A stretch of 64,000 nt of DNA, taken from Noviherbaspirillum_A sp047237965. GTDB lineage: Bacteria; Pseudomonadota; Gammaproteobacteria; Burkholderiales; Burkholderiaceae_D. The translations under genes and the position numbers were made by a program. Positions within the stretch are counted from its first letter, which is position 1; each line of letters starts with the position of its first letter. Below, piece after piece: positions 43,146 through 51,332 of the stretch. The notes under the pieces were generated by a model. That model worked only from the letters and a program-made list of their open reading frames with translations. It ran no database searches and was not told where the DNA came from. The stretch covers positions 558,001 to 622,000 of the forward strand of contig NZ_JBDFLX010000001.1 in assembly GCF_047237965.1 (NCBI RefSeq), in the 5' to 3' direction.

Positions 43146-44591
43146 ATGCGCCAGATGCCCGATGGTTTGTTGCTGATCGCAAAGCGCGCCTGCCCGACCT
43201 GTGCGCTGGTGGAGCCGCTGGTGTCGCGCCTGGCGGCCGGCGACCTGCCGCTGAAGGTCTATGTGCAGGACGATCCCGGCTATGCCGGCGACACCGGCGG
43301 CGCCGCGGAGGTGGTGGACGACCGCGAGCTCGAACACTCCTGGCTGCTCGATATCGAAGTCGTGCCGACCCTGATCCGCGTCGAAGGCGGACGCGAGGTC
43401 GAGCGCACTTATGGCTGGCATCGCGACGACTGGCGCCGCATCAGCGGCCTGCCCGACCTGGGCGCGGATCTGCCTGCCATTCGCCCCGGCTGCGGCTCGA
43501 AGACACTTGACCCCGGCATGCCCGAGACGCTCGCGCTGCGCTTCGGCGACGTGCAGTTCGCCTCGCGCACCATTGCGCTGGGCGACGAGGAAGACCTGAT
43601 GGAAGCCTGCTACGAGCGCGGCTGGACCGACGGCCTGCCGGTGGTGCCGCCGACCCGCGAGCGGGTGCTGCGCATGCTGCAGGGAACCAGCCGCAAGCCG
43701 GATGAGGTGCTGGGCCTGGCGCCGCCGGACCTGGCGCCGTGCACGGTGGAGAAGGTCGCCATCAATGCCGTGATGGCCGGCTGCAAGCCGGAGTACATGC
43801 CGGTGGTGCTGGCAGCGGTGGAAGCGGCGCTGGTGGATGAATTCGGCATGCATGGCGTGCTGTGCACGACCATGTTTGCCGGGCCGGTGGTGGTCGTCAA
43901 CGGACCGGCCGCGAAGGCGGTCGGCATGAATTCCGGCGTGAACGCGCTGGGGCAGGGCAACCGCGCCAATGCCACCATCGGCCGCGCGCTGCAGCTGGTG
44001 ATCAGGAATGTCGGCGGCGGCCGGCCGGGCGAGGTCGACCGCGCCACGCTGGGCAATCCGGGCAAGTACACCTTCTGCTTCGCCGAAGCCGAAGGCGGCG
44101 GCTGGGATTCGCTGGCCGTCGAGCGCGGCTTTGCCGCCGATGCCTCCACCGTCACCCTGTTCGCCGGCGAAGGCGTGCAGGGCATCGTCGACCAGAAGTC
44201 GCGCACGCCGGAGTCGCTGGCGAAGAGCTTCGCGCTGTGCCTGCGCGCGGTAGACCATCCCAAGCTGGCCATGGCCGGCGACGCGCTGCTGGTGGTGTCG
44301 CCCGAGCACAGCCGGGTGTTCATCGAGGCCGGCTGGTCCAAGGCGCGGCTGCGCGACGAACTGACTTCCTTGCTGACCTTTAATGCCGACGACATGCTGG
44401 CTGGCGCCGGCGGCATTGCCGAAGGATTGCCGGCGGCGCTGGCCGGCAAGCAGGTTCCCAAGTTCCGCCCCGGCGGACTGTTGATCGTGCGGGCCGGCGG
44501 CAGCGCCGGCCTGTTTTCCGCTGTCATCGCCGGCTGGGCCGCTTCCGGCCCCACCGGCTCCACCCCCGTTACCAGGGAGATCGCAACATGA
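43146..44591 (+). CDS. Thioredoxin-like domain protein, partner of the UGSC selenoprotein
   Basis: A 481-residue protein. Residues 1-105 look like a thioredoxin fold with redox pair CPTC (16-19) and a cis-proline (VVPT, P74). The rest (about 120-480) is a large conserved-looking domain I cannot name (EACYERGWTDGLPVVPPTRE; NAVMAGCKPEYMPVVLAAVE; VVNGPAAKAVGMNSGVNALG). Conserved cysteines in CGS (about 119), APCTVEK and AGCKPE are candidates for further redox or substrate chemistry. AAGGA precedes the ATG, and the stop overlaps the start of the selenoprotein gene by four bases. The natural reading is that this protein delivers or removes electrons for the Sec enzyme, but the reaction is unknown. 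Confidence 0.75.
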   Translation: MRQMPDGLLLIAKRACPTCALVEPLVSRLAAGDLPLKVYVQDDPGYAGDTGGAAEVVDDRELEHSWLLDIEVVPTLIRVEGGREVERTYGWHRDDWRRISGLPDLGADLPAIRPGCGSKTLDPGMPETLALRFGDVQFASRTIALGDEEDLMEACYERGWTDGLPVVPPTRERVLRMLQGTSRKPDEVLGLAPPDLAPCTVEKVAINAVMAGCKPEYMPVVLAAVEAALVDEFGMHGVLCTTMFAGPVVVVNGPAAKAVGMNSGVNALGQGNRANATIGRALQLVIRNVGGGRPGEVDRATLGNPGKYTFCFAEAEGGGWDSLAVERGFAADASTVTLFAGEGVQGIVDQKSRTPESLAKSFALCLRAVDHPKLAMAGDALLVVSPEHSRVFIEAGWSKARLRDELTSLLTFNADDMLAGAGGIAEGLPAALAGKQVPKFRPGGLLIVRAGGSAGLFSAVIAGWAASGPTGSTPVTREIAT

Positions 44592-45115
44592 CGCAACAAA
44601 CCCTCCTGCTGGACCCGACCGCCGAGCGCGCGCCATCGGCGCGGGCGCGGCTGGCGCGCCCGGCGACGCTTGCCGGCGCCACCGTCGGCCTGCTCGACAT
44701 ATCCAAGGCGCGCGGCAATGTGTTCCTCGACCGTGTCGACGAACGGCTTGCCGCGATGGGCATCGCGGTCAAGCGCTACAAGAAGCCGACCTTCACCCGG
44801 GTGGCGCCGACGGCGCTGAAGCAGCAGATCGCCGGCGAATGCCAGCTGGTCGTTGAAGGCCTGGCCGACTGAGGCTCCTGCACGTCGTGCTGTATGCATG
44901 ACATCGCGGATCTCGAAGGTCGGGGCATACCCGGAGTAGGCATTGCATCCACAGAGTTTGTCGAGGCGGCTGCGCTGCAGTCGAAGAGCCTGGGTTTCGA
45001 CCCGGCGATGGTGTTCGTGCGGCATCCGATACAGGACCGCAGCGACGAGGAGATGCGCGCGCTGGCCGACGACGCGGTCGACGCCATCGTCGCCGCGCTT
45101 ACCAGCAAGCCATAG
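44588..45115 (+). CDS. UGSC-motif selenoprotein (TGA at 44870-44872 read as Sec95)
   Basis: A 175-residue protein if the in-frame TGA is decoded as selenocysteine: ...VVEGLAD-U95-GSC-TSCCMHD..., ending at TAG 45113-45115. The frame, composition and protein character continue unbroken across the TGA (DIADLEGRGIPGVGIASTEF; MVFVRHPIQDRSDEEMRALA). U-G-S-C is the named motif of the UGSC family of selenoproteins, in which many members have Cys at the first position. selA, selB and the tRNA-Sec gene follow at once, which strongly supports readthrough. Sec95 and C98 would form a redox pair, with C101 and C102 close by. The substrate is unknown. A conventional annotation would split this into two short genes. 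Confidence 0.92.
44873..44892 (+). promoter_or_regulatory. Candidate bacterial SECIS hairpin
   Basis: Directly after the TGA the sequence GGCTCCTGCACGTCGTGCTG can fold as GCAC-guc-GTGC (44880-44890), exposing G and U in the loop as SelB-bound SECIS elements do. It is smaller and nearer the TGA than the fdhF element of E. coli, so a longer alternative fold (GCTCC at 44874 with a downstream GGGGC) may be the real one. Confidence 0.4.
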
Positions 45116-45220
45116 CAGCCTGCGCGGCACAGCGATACCGGCGGCAACCGGCGCCAAGGCGCCCGGTTTCGCCGCCGTCGCCGCGCCGCCTTGCGCCGCA
45201 AGGCAAAGCGCGGTCGCGGC

Positions 45221-46588
45221 ATGAGCGCCCGGCCCGACATGGCGCGGCTGCCTTCGGTGGACAGCATGCTGCGCTGGCCGCTGATGACAGCGCTGACCGA
45301 GGCGCATGGCCGTACGCTGGTGCTGGACGCGGTGCGCGCCGAACTGGCGGCCTGCCGCGCGGACGGCGCGGCGCCTGCCCATGAAGCAATCGCCGCAGCC
45401 GTGGAAGCGCGGCTGCGGCGATTGCTTGCGCCCAGCCTGCGGCCGGTGCTGAACCTGACCGGCACGGTGCTGCACACCAACCTGGGCCGCGCCCCCTTGC
45501 CGCAGGAAGCCATCGACGCGATGGTGCAGGTGGCCAGGGGCGCCTCCAACCTGGAATATGACCTGGGCAGCGGCAAGCGCGGCGACCGCGACAGCCACCT
45601 GGAAGAATGGCTGTGCCGCCTCACCGGCGCCGAGGCCGCCACCGTGGTCAACAACAATGCCGCCGCCGTGCTGCTGGCCTTGAACAGCTTGGGCGCGCGG
45701 CGCGAATGCATCGTCTCGCGCGGCGAACTCATCGAGATCGGCGGCGCCTTCCGGCTGCCCGACATCATGGCCCGCGCCGGCTGCCGCCTGCGCGAGGTGG
45801 GCACTACCAACCGCACCCATCTGCGGGACTATGCCGACGCCATCGGCCCGTCCACCGGCCTCTTGATGAAGGCCCATACCAGCAATTACCGCATCGAGGG
45901 ATTCACTGCCGAGGCCGACCCGGTGGAGCTGGGCGAGCTGGCCGCGCGCCACGCGCTGCCGCTGGTGGTGGATCTCGGCAGCGGCACCCTGACCGACCTG
46001 ACCCGCTACGGCCTGCCGCCCGAGCCGACGCCGGCCGACGCATTGCGCCAGGGCGCGGGCATCGTCACCTTCAGCGGCGACAAGCTGCTGGGCGGCCCGC
46101 AGGCCGGCATCATCGTCGGCCGCGCCGACCTGGTGGCGCGCATCAAGAAGAATCCGATGAAGCGGGCGCTGCGCTGCGACAAGCTGACCATCGCCGCGCT
46201 GGACGCGGTGCTGCGGCTGTATGCCGACCCGGACCGGCTGGCGCAGAAGGTGCCGGCGCTGCGGCTGCTGTCGCGGCCGGCGGCGGAGATCGAGGCCCAG
46301 GCGCTGCGCCTGTTGCCGGCGCTGGCGCAATGGGCGGGGCCGCGCGCGGCGGTCGATGTGGTGCCGGCGATGAGCCAGATCGGCAGCGGCTCGCTGCCGG
46401 TCGACCTGCTGCCCAGCTTTGCCTTGCGGCTGCGGCCCAGGCCGGGCCAGGGCGCGCAGCAGCTGGCGGCTGCGCTGCGCGGCCTGGCGCTGCCCGTGAT
46501 CGGCCGCATCGCGGATAAGGCGCTGCTGCTGGACCTGCGCTGCCTCGACGATGAAGCCGGCCTGCTGGCCGCGCTGGCGACGCCGTGA
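45221..46588 (+). CDS. selA: L-seryl-tRNA(Sec) selenium transferase SelA
   Basis: A 455-residue PLP enzyme that converts Ser-tRNA(Sec) to Sec-tRNA(Sec) using selenophosphate. The N-terminus RLPSVDSMLRWP aligns with other SelA proteins. Core motifs are VLNLTGTVLHTNLGRAPLP, NNNAAAVLLALNSL and RGELIEIGGAFRLPDIM. The PLP lysine is K288 in FSGDKLLGGPQAG, followed by ALRCDKLTIAALDAVL. Start at ATG 45221; the frame reaches an unlikely TTG at 45191. Its stop overlaps the GTG start of selB. Confidence 0.96.
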   Translation: MSARPDMARLPSVDSMLRWPLMTALTEAHGRTLVLDAVRAELAACRADGAAPAHEAIAAAVEARLRRLLAPSLRPVLNLTGTVLHTNLGRAPLPQEAIDAMVQVARGASNLEYDLGSGKRGDRDSHLEEWLCRLTGAEAATVVNNNAAAVLLALNSLGARRECIVSRGELIEIGGAFRLPDIMARAGCRLREVGTTNRTHLRDYADAIGPSTGLLMKAHTSNYRIEGFTAEADPVELGELAARHALPLVVDLGSGTLTDLTRYGLPPEPTPADALRQGAGIVTFSGDKLLGGPQAGIIVGRADLVARIKKNPMKRALRCDKLTIAALDAVLRLYADPDRLAQKVPALRLLSRPAAEIEAQALRLLPALAQWAGPRAAVDVVPAMSQIGSGSLPVDLLPSFALRLRPRPGQGAQQLAAALRGLALPVIGRIADKALLLDLRCLDDEAGLLAALATP

Positions 46589-48480
46589 TCGTCGCCACCG
46601 CCGGCCATGTCGACCACGGCAAGACCACGCTGATCCGGCTGCTGACCGGCATCGACACCGACCGTCTGCCGGAGGAAAAGCAGCGCGGCATGTCGATCGA
46701 CATCGGCTTCGCCCATGCCGATCTGGGCAACGGCCAGGCGGTCGGCTTTGTCGATGTGCCGGGCCATGAGCGCTTCGCGCGCAACATGCTGGCCGGCGTG
46801 GCGGCGGTGGACTTTGCGCTGCTGGTGGTGGCGGCCGACGACGGCGTGATGCCGCAGACGGTGGAGCACTTGGCGGTGCTGGACCTGCTGGGCGTCGCGC
46901 ACGGCGCGGTGGCGTTGACCAAGACCGACCGGGCCGATGCGGCGCGCATTGCTGCGGTGGCGGCGGACATCGCCGCGCTGCTGGCGCCCACCGGCTTGCG
47001 CGATGCGCCGGTGTTCCCGGTGTCGGCCATCGACGGCATGGGGATAGAAGCGCTGCGCACCCACCTGGCCCGGGCGCAGCGCGGCCTGGCAGCGCGCGCG
47101 CAGAACGGCAATTTTCGCCTGGCGGTGGACCGCAGCTTCACGCTGCCCGGCGCCGGCCTGGTGGTGACGGGCGCCGTGCTGTCGGGCAGCGTTGCCGTCG
47201 GCGACAGCCTGATGCTGTCGCCGGCAGGCCTGTGGGCCCGGGTTCGTGGCATCCGCGTCCATGGCGAGCCGGTCATGCAAGCCGTTGCCGGCATGCGCTG
47301 CGCGCTCAACCTGGCCGGCGACATCGGCCGCGAGGATGTCGGCCGCGGCGACTGGCTGCTGGCAGCGGCCGTCCACGCGCCGGCCCGGCGCATCGATGTG
47401 CGCGTGCAGGCATGGCGCCAGGCCGATGCCCCGCTGCTGCACTGGACACCCGTGCAGCTGCACCTGGGCGCGGCCGAGCAGAGCGGCCATGTCGCGCTGC
47501 TGGAGGGCAAGGCGGTGGCGCCCGGCGAAACGGCCCATGCGCAACTGGTGCTGGACCGGCCGCTGCCGGCCTTTTACGGCGATCGCTTCATCCTGCGCTC
47601 CCCATCTGCCCAGCGGGTGATCGGCGGCGGCAAGGTGATCGCGCCGGCGGAGGGCGGGCAGCGCCTGTCCAGGGCGGCGCGGCTGGCAAGGGCACAGGCG
47701 CAGGACGCGCCGGACGCGGCGCAGGCGCTATCGGCCCTGTTGCACGCCGAGCCGCTGGGCATTGCGCTGCGCGATTTTGTCCAGTCGCGCAATCTGGCTA
47801 CCGACGAGGCTGCACAACTGGTATCCGGCATGGATATCGCCCTGTTCCAGCAGGGCGACGCCACGCTGGCGCTGGATGGCGGCTACTGGCAGGCACTGCT
47901 GTCGCGCCTGCCGCAGGCGCTGGCCGAATGGCACGCGCTGCATCCCGATGCCATCGGCCCAAGCGACGCCGTGCTGATGCAGCGCCTTCGTGGAGAAGCG
48001 CGCCCCGAAGTCCTGCAGGCCGCCATACGGTGGGCGCTGGAGCAGGGCGTGCTGGTGCGCGACAGGCGGCTGCTGCGCCTGCCGGGCCACAGCCCGCAAC
48101 TGCTGGCTGCCGACAGGGAACTGCTGGCGCGCATCGAGCCGCTGCTGCGCGCCGGTGGCCTGCGCCCGCCCATCGTCGGGGAGCTGGCCGCCGCGCTCGG
48201 CATGGAGCGCGAAGCGCTGCTGGCCTTTTGCGAGCGCATCGGCCGCCTGGGTTACCTGGAGCCGGTCGCACCCAACCGCTATTTTCTGTCGGAGACGGTG
48301 GCGGCGCTGGCCGCGATGGCGGACGAACTGGCGCGCGCCTCGGACAATGGCGAGTTCGACGCGGCGCAGTACCGCAACCGTACCGGCATAGGACGCAACC
48401 TGACCATCGAAGTGCTGGAATACCTGGACCGCGTCGGCATCACCCGTTATGCCGGCGGGCGCCGCAGGATGGCGGGGTGA
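46585..48480 (+). CDS. selB: Selenocysteine-specific elongation factor SelB
   Basis: A 631-residue translation factor that brings Sec-tRNA to a UGA with a SECIS hairpin. GTPase motifs: GHVDHGKTTL (G1), DVPGHERFARNM (G3), TKTD (G4). The EF-Tu-like domains II and III follow (to about 340), then four winged-helix modules (about 375-630) that bind the SECIS RNA, ending in GEFDAAQYRNRTGIGRNLTI and a conserved RVGITRYAGGRR. It begins with GTG overlapping the selA stop (GTGA), so the two are coupled. Confidence 0.96.
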   Translation: MIVATAGHVDHGKTTLIRLLTGIDTDRLPEEKQRGMSIDIGFAHADLGNGQAVGFVDVPGHERFARNMLAGVAAVDFALLVVAADDGVMPQTVEHLAVLDLLGVAHGAVALTKTDRADAARIAAVAADIAALLAPTGLRDAPVFPVSAIDGMGIEALRTHLARAQRGLAARAQNGNFRLAVDRSFTLPGAGLVVTGAVLSGSVAVGDSLMLSPAGLWARVRGIRVHGEPVMQAVAGMRCALNLAGDIGREDVGRGDWLLAAAVHAPARRIDVRVQAWRQADAPLLHWTPVQLHLGAAEQSGHVALLEGKAVAPGETAHAQLVLDRPLPAFYGDRFILRSPSAQRVIGGGKVIAPAEGGQRLSRAARLARAQAQDAPDAAQALSALLHAEPLGIALRDFVQSRNLATDEAAQLVSGMDIALFQQGDATLALDGGYWQALLSRLPQALAEWHALHPDAIGPSDAVLMQRLRGEARPEVLQAAIRWALEQGVLVRDRRLLRLPGHSPQLLAADRELLARIEPLLRAGGLRPPIVGELAAALGMEREALLAFCERIGRLGYLEPVAPNRYFLSETVAALAAMADELARASDNGEFDAAQYRNRTGIGRNLTIEVLEYLDRVGITRYAGGRRRMAG

Positions 48481-48565
48481 GCCCATAAAAAGTGGTTCTC
48501 CGAAGCGTCTGGTTCGCTCGGCAGGCCTTACGGAATCGATCAGCGCCGTGTTACCCTGCCGCATC

Positions 48566-48658
48566 GGAAGGACAACGCATCCCGGTGGCGCGCCCGGACT
48601 TCAAATCCGGTGAGACCTGCAACGCAGGTCTGGTGGGTTCGACTCCCATTTCCTTCCG
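48566..48658 (+). tRNA. selC: tRNA-Sec (UCA anticodon)
   Basis: A 93-base gene with the unusual tRNA-Sec architecture. Acceptor stem GGAAGGAC/TTCCTTCC (seven pairs plus a C-T mismatch at the eighth position), anticodon stem CCGGA/TCCGG with TCA at 48601-48603, a long extra arm (GAGACCTGCAACGCAGGTCT) and T arm GTGGG-TTCGACT-CCCAT with the G-T closing pair also seen in E. coli selC. Discriminator G at 48658. CCA is not encoded (CCC follows). It lies 85 bases after selB on the same strand. Confidence 0.96.
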
Positions 48659-48786
48659 CCCTGTCTTCGTCCTGCATGTCCTATGCAAAGTTGTGTTCTC
48701 GTGGCAATTTTACAGTCTAAAAATTCGTTCTTCGCCCGGTTAACGCGCACATGCATTAAAATGCCTGCTGCTCTCAACCGGAACCG

Positions 48787-48930
48787 ATGATGTTTATTTT
48801 TTCTCTGGGCGCCGTGGCCTGGCTGGCCGCACTGACTGGCGCCGCTTATTCCCACTATTGCTATCGCCGCAGGAATGACCAGGTATACGAGGCTCAACTG
48901 GGCAAGTCGTACACGGGCGGAACTTGGTAA
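48787..48930 (+). CDS. Small single-pass membrane peptide (47 aa)
   Basis: MMFIFSLGAVAWLAALTGAA is a continuous hydrophobic helix, followed by a Cys/Tyr/Arg-rich juxtamembrane stretch (YSHYCYRRRNDQVYEAQLGK) and SYTGGTW. The frame opens with two consecutive ATG codons and ends in TAA. The hydrophobic-then-basic layout fits an inner-membrane small protein. The upstream GGAACC is only a weak ribosome-binding site. A -10-like CATTAAAAT lies at 48756-48764. Unknown function; it is downstream of selC in the AT-richer region. Confidence 0.5.
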   Translation: MMFIFSLGAVAWLAALTGAAYSHYCYRRRNDQVYEAQLGKSYTGGTW

Positions 48931-48980
48931 ATTTCAACGCCTGTCACGATGCCTGTTGCAGGTTTCCCAGGTTATTCGGG

Positions 48981-51332
48981 TTACCGCAGGCTTTTGGTTC
49001 CCTTGCTCGCGCTTTGATTGGCGGTTTTTTTCCATAGTGCAACCTGCTGTTGCACAAAGGCGTATTCCTGTTGGGATGCCAATGCCATCTTGACCACAAT
49101 GCCCCGATGGGAAGCGAGTAGGCTGTCCAGTACGTCAAGCATCACGGCGCATGCCTCTTCCCGCAGTGATTCGCATTGCTCCACATCGAAGCATGGAACC
49201 AGGACCAAGCTGCTTACTCCGTTCTCTTTGGCATTGCTGAAAACCTTGATATAGGTCTGGCGTATCGTCTCTTTTTGCTCTGAACTGAGTTCCTCTCGCC
49301 CGAGGAGATTGGACAAGGTCAGGGAGTAAGACCGGTCGAGACGCAGTTCGTCAGTCGGCATAATAAAATGCGTTGTCGACATCACTTCTTTTTCATTTGT
49401 TGCCGCATAAACCGGGTTTTCCTGACCGTCTTTATTTGAAGATTGCCGGGTTTTTACCGTGTCGGCCGCCAGCCTTATTTTTCTTTTCCTCGGAACGGCC
49501 TTTCCAGCGGAAGCGGCTGTGGCAAATAGCGGTTTTTTCGTGAACCCGTCAAGGATTTTATTTGTCGCGCTATTTGTTCCGTATTTCGTCGCAGATGCAT
49601 GCATCATGATCATTCCAGGATCGTTCATATCACTGGGCAGTATGCCGCACTGAAGCTGGAGCTGGCTGAGCCCATGTTTGGCCGCTGTTGCTCTGGCTGT
49701 TTTGGCAACTTCTTGCGCCCTTAATGCCATATAGCTTTCTGGGTCGGCAATTGCCTGGTTGAATTTTTCCGTGATCCTTGGATCGGATGAGAAAAGCCTT
49801 ATTTCAGGCAGTTCGGCTTCTACAGTTCTTTGCGTTACGATTGGTGTAATCATCGCATCGATACATCTATCGATGGTATTTTCCGTGTAATTAAATATCG
49901 GGGTTAAAATTATTTCCTTTTTTTCTTTTATGGCTGTATTAATAAATTTCTGATAGGCGGAAAACAACTCCGCTTCCTGTATTGGGTTAATATCGTTGGA
50001 AATGTCTATTAGGCGGCAAACTGTCAGAACTTGTTTATTGAATTTGATGGACTTGTCTTCCCCCGGAACTTGTTTGTCCATGTTTGCAATTGCGTGCAGA
50101 GTTTCCTGCCGGTTGACTGCTGTCTCCGGAAAATAAATGTCCGTCGATAGTGAAATCATGACGTGAGCCGTGTCGTCGTAATGTTGCAGGTTCATGATCG
50201 CGGGATCGAAAGGCGCTCTGTACCCCTGCAATTCGGAGTTCACGGGAATGATGGCAGCATACGGGTTTTTTTCTTTTTGGACGATATAAGGATGGTCGCG
50301 CAAAGCCAAATAATGTGCTGCGACGTTCCATGCGCGAAGTTGACTATTTTTATTAATAGTATTTCTAAAACAGTCGCCCTGCCTATCTTTCCGGTTGAAA
50401 AGATTTACCCAGGCGATGCAGAAATCGGAAAATCCGGAGATCCTTCCAGGGTTTATGGAACTTGAGTTTAATTTTTTGATATCGTTAATAAATTCATCGA
50501 AAGCCTTTATTTTTTCGGTCCCAAAGATTTTTAATTCTTCCGGTAACTGGGAGGCCGAATTCCAGGGCGCGTCAAGCTCCCCATTTCTACGATCTGGTTG
50601 CCATTGAAAAAAGTCATCCTCGAAGGCAATGCAATCAATCATGTTGTCGTTCCTTGCCTTCGTCTCTTTTGTTTCCTCCTCTATCTGCCTTCTTAGTTCC
50701 TTGGCTATTTCAAGGAAATATACTGAAGAGCATTTAACTTTGGATAGATTTTCTTTTCCCAGGGAATGCTGCACAATTCCTCTCATGGATTTGATCCAAA
50801 CTGTGGCGTTGTCTGTAACTTTGTTGATGCCGCTGCTGCCGTTTTGACCTTCAGAAAAATTGGATAGCTCGAACGTTGGCGCACAGGCGAGAAATTTGAG
50901 AAGAAACCTTTGAGCGAGGTGTTCCTGATCGCTGTAAAGCACCCAGTCAAAGAACCGAGTAATTAAATTGCTCGATCTTGGCCTGGAATAAAGGATGATT
51001 TCCTGAGTTTTTTTTCCGTCATGGGCGGTCGATTGCTTGTAAAAAGCGTGTAGAACGTTATTCGAGCCCAATCCATTGCTTGATTGCACGAATTTATTAA
51101 TCTCAAGGAATTGATTGCGAAATGATTCGTATGCACTTTGCTTTGCGACCTCCATCCGCTTGGCGCTATTTTGGATTTCGACAAGCTGATCAAGTGAGGA
51201 AACTACTGGAATTTCTTGTTCAAAATTGTTCCCTGAAGCACCTTGTGAAGGTGAAAGAACATCTTCAATTTCTTTGAGTTTTTCCAGGTTAATCGATAAC
51301 TGGGTAGAGCTTTCTATCGGAATAACAATCAT
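48981..51332 (-). CDS. Large orphan protein in an AT-rich island beside selC
   Basis: A 783-residue protein I do not recognise. Its codons are rich in A/T at third positions, unlike every neighbour, which indicates recent acquisition. No signal peptide or membrane helix. The N-terminal half is mostly helical and charged. Two segments share a pattern: ELFSAYQKFINTAIKEKKEI then ILTPIFNYTE (about 465-500), and TIRQTYIKVFSNAKENGVSS then LVLVPCFDVEQCESLREEA (about 695-740). Their helix-strand-helix layout resembles the second half of macrodomains (ADP-ribose-binding modules), though the ligand loop is not preserved. A role as an effector, toxin or defence protein is possible but unsupported. No clear ribosome-binding site precedes the ATG. 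Confidence 0.7.
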   Translation of the reverse strand: MIVIPIESSTQLSINLEKLKEIEDVLSPSQGASGNNFEQEIPVVSSLDQLVEIQNSAKRMEVAKQSAYESFRNQFLEINKFVQSSNGLGSNNVLHAFYKQSTAHDGKKTQEIILYSRPRSSNLITRFFDWVLYSDQEHLAQRFLLKFLACAPTFELSNFSEGQNGSSGINKVTDNATVWIKSMRGIVQHSLGKENLSKVKCSSVYFLEIAKELRRQIEEETKETKARNDNMIDCIAFEDDFFQWQPDRRNGELDAPWNSASQLPEELKIFGTEKIKAFDEFINDIKKLNSSSINPGRISGFSDFCIAWVNLFNRKDRQGDCFRNTINKNSQLRAWNVAAHYLALRDHPYIVQKEKNPYAAIIPVNSELQGYRAPFDPAIMNLQHYDDTAHVMISLSTDIYFPETAVNRQETLHAIANMDKQVPGEDKSIKFNKQVLTVCRLIDISNDINPIQEAELFSAYQKFINTAIKEKKEIILTPIFNYTENTIDRCIDAMITPIVTQRTVEAELPEIRLFSSDPRITEKFNQAIADPESYMALRAQEVAKTARATAAKHGLSQLQLQCGILPSDMNDPGMIMMHASATKYGTNSATNKILDGFTKKPLFATAASAGKAVPRKRKIRLAADTVKTRQSSNKDGQENPVYAATNEKEVMSTTHFIMPTDELRLDRSYSLTLSNLLGREELSSEQKETIRQTYIKVFSNAKENGVSSLVLVPCFDVEQCESLREEACAVMLDVLDSLLASHRGIVVKMALASQQEYAFVQQQVALWKKTANQSASKGTKSLR

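Noticed and set aside
42736..43182. Minus-strand open frame upstream of the thioredoxin-like gene
   Set aside because: No ribosome-binding site, no recognisable domain, and composition typical of random high-GC translation.
44588..44872. Interpretation of the TGA-interrupted frame as a pseudogene
   Set aside because: The frame continues without shift, the residue after TGA starts the GSC motif, and selA, selB and selC are adjacent.
43610..46330. A 906-codon minus-strand open frame across the selenoprotein and selA genes
   Set aside because: Antisense to genes with clear motifs (thioredoxin-like, UGSC, SelA); high-GC codon bias keeps the opposite frame open.
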